Positions 63,572-64,000 of a stretch of 64,000 bases of DNA are shown here, piece after piece. Below the pieces are notes generated by a model, which saw nothing but the letters and a program-made list of their open reading frames with translations, did not search any database and was not told where the DNA came from. The translations under genes were made by a program, and so were the position numbers. Origin of the DNA: Segnochrobactrum spirostomi (GTDB lineage Bacteria > Pseudomonadota > Alphaproteobacteria > Rhizobiales > Segnochrobactraceae); assembly GCF_009600605.1 (NCBI RefSeq), contig NZ_VWNA01000003.1, positions 62,001 to 126,000 of the forward strand, in the 5' to 3' direction. Each line of letters opens with the position of its first letter. The first letter of the stretch is position 1.

Positions 63572-64000
63572 TCAGAGCCGGGCCCGGATCGCGGACTTGA
63601 GCGCGGCCGCGCGCTCGCCCCCGGTGCCGATCTCTGCCGGCGACACGACGGCGAGCGAGGGATACCAGCGGGCCATCCCGTCGCGGCTCGCGAAGGTCCA
63701 ATCAGGGATCGGCCCGGTGACAATCAGGCCGGGACGGCCGAGGGCACCCGCCGTCGCGCCGACGACGCCGGTCGGGGCGAGGACAAAATCCACGCCTGCG
63801 ATCGCTGCGACCAAGTCGGCATAGAGGTTCACATGCGCGCCACCGTCGAGGATCGCCGGCCGGCCGCCGAGCTGATGGCGCGCTTCGCCGGTCTCCAGGC
63901 TGATCAGGGTGCCTAGACCGTCCGTGGCCGCCACGGCATCCTCGAGCGAAAGAGCGATGCCGTAGGTGTCCCACGCGAGACCGATCAGCGGTCGTGGCAA
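63572..64000 (-). CDS. Glycosyltransferase-like (TPR/heptosyltransferase-type) protein, cut by window edge
   Basis: The last 142 residues of a protein whose start lies beyond the window. LIGLAWDTYGIALSL, a strand ending in LISLETG, then the VDFVLAPTGVVGATAGALGRP nucleotide-sugar-site pattern, DWTF and ARWYPS, resemble the C-terminal glycosyltransferase domain (GT-B fold) found after tetratricopeptide repeats or in GT9 enzymes. Its place upstream of vgrG on the same strand suggests a link with the type VI genes, but 235 bases separate them. Confidence 0.6.
   Translation of the reverse strand: MPRPLIGLAWDTYGIALSLEDAVAATDGLGTLISLETGEARHQLGGRPAILDGGAHVNLYADLVAAIAGVDFVLAPTGVVGATAGALGRPGLIVTGPIPDWTFASRDGMARWYPSLAVVSPAEIGTGGERAAALKSAIRARL

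Overview
The window is high-GC alphaproteobacterial DNA, most likely from a Hyphomicrobiales (rhizobia-like) bacterium, and it lies on a secondary replicon. The key evidence is a complete repABC cassette at 10.7-14.8 kb. It has RepA and RepB partition genes, the RepC initiator, a small counter-transcribed RNA gene with its own promoter and terminator between repB and repC, and two perfect 16-bp parS palindromes downstream of repC. The plasmid or chromid therefore replicates and segregates from this spot. No rRNA, tRNA, CRISPR array or recognisable insertion sequence was seen.

Left arm (1-8.8 kb): a catabolic block of an aldehyde dehydrogenase (3' end only), a GMC flavoprotein oxidoreductase, a proline racemase/hydroxyproline epimerase-family enzyme and a second aldehyde dehydrogenase. 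It faces a convergent sugar-type ABC importer (binding protein, two permeases, ATPase). The ATPase gene carries an apparent one-base frameshift in a C/G run. From 8.8 to 10.7 kb there is almost no coding potential, and the parS sites lie at its far end.

Middle (15-35 kb): an SDR and an FAD monooxygenase; a 1722-residue kinase-like/ATPase/GAF/histidine kinase protein with a divergent AraC regulator; a Tat-exported alpha/beta hydrolase; a stand-alone receiver and a FixJ-type regulator; Dps; another AraC regulator; an AaeXAB-like efflux operon in the order B-X-A; and a peroxiredoxin, DsbA-like protein and MFS transporter group beside a third AraC gene. Stress sensing, redox defence and efflux dominate.

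Right-middle (35-46 kb): a small protein that looks like the dimerisation domain of a histidine kinase without its histidine, cytochrome bd oxidase (cydAB) next to pyruvate:quinone oxidase (poxB), which together could form a short pyruvate-to-oxygen respiratory chain, a LysR regulator, a DUF1176-like exported protein, a tandem universal stress protein and an APC amino-acid permease.

Cyanophycin and stability (45-53 kb): a zinc deacylase gene diverges from cyanophycin synthetase (cphA), which is followed by a 731-residue protein made of two cyanophycinase-like domains, the second apparently degenerate. A RES/Xre toxin-antitoxin operon with paired operator repeats follows and probably helps keep the replicon.

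Right arm (53-64 kb): a DMT transporter and TetR pair, then a type VI secretion segment read leftwards: vgrG, a DUF3540 gene, an unknown gene, hcp, clpV/tssH and a sigma-54 activator. A close match to a sigma-54 promoter lies just upstream of hcp. The window ends inside a glycosyltransferase-like gene.
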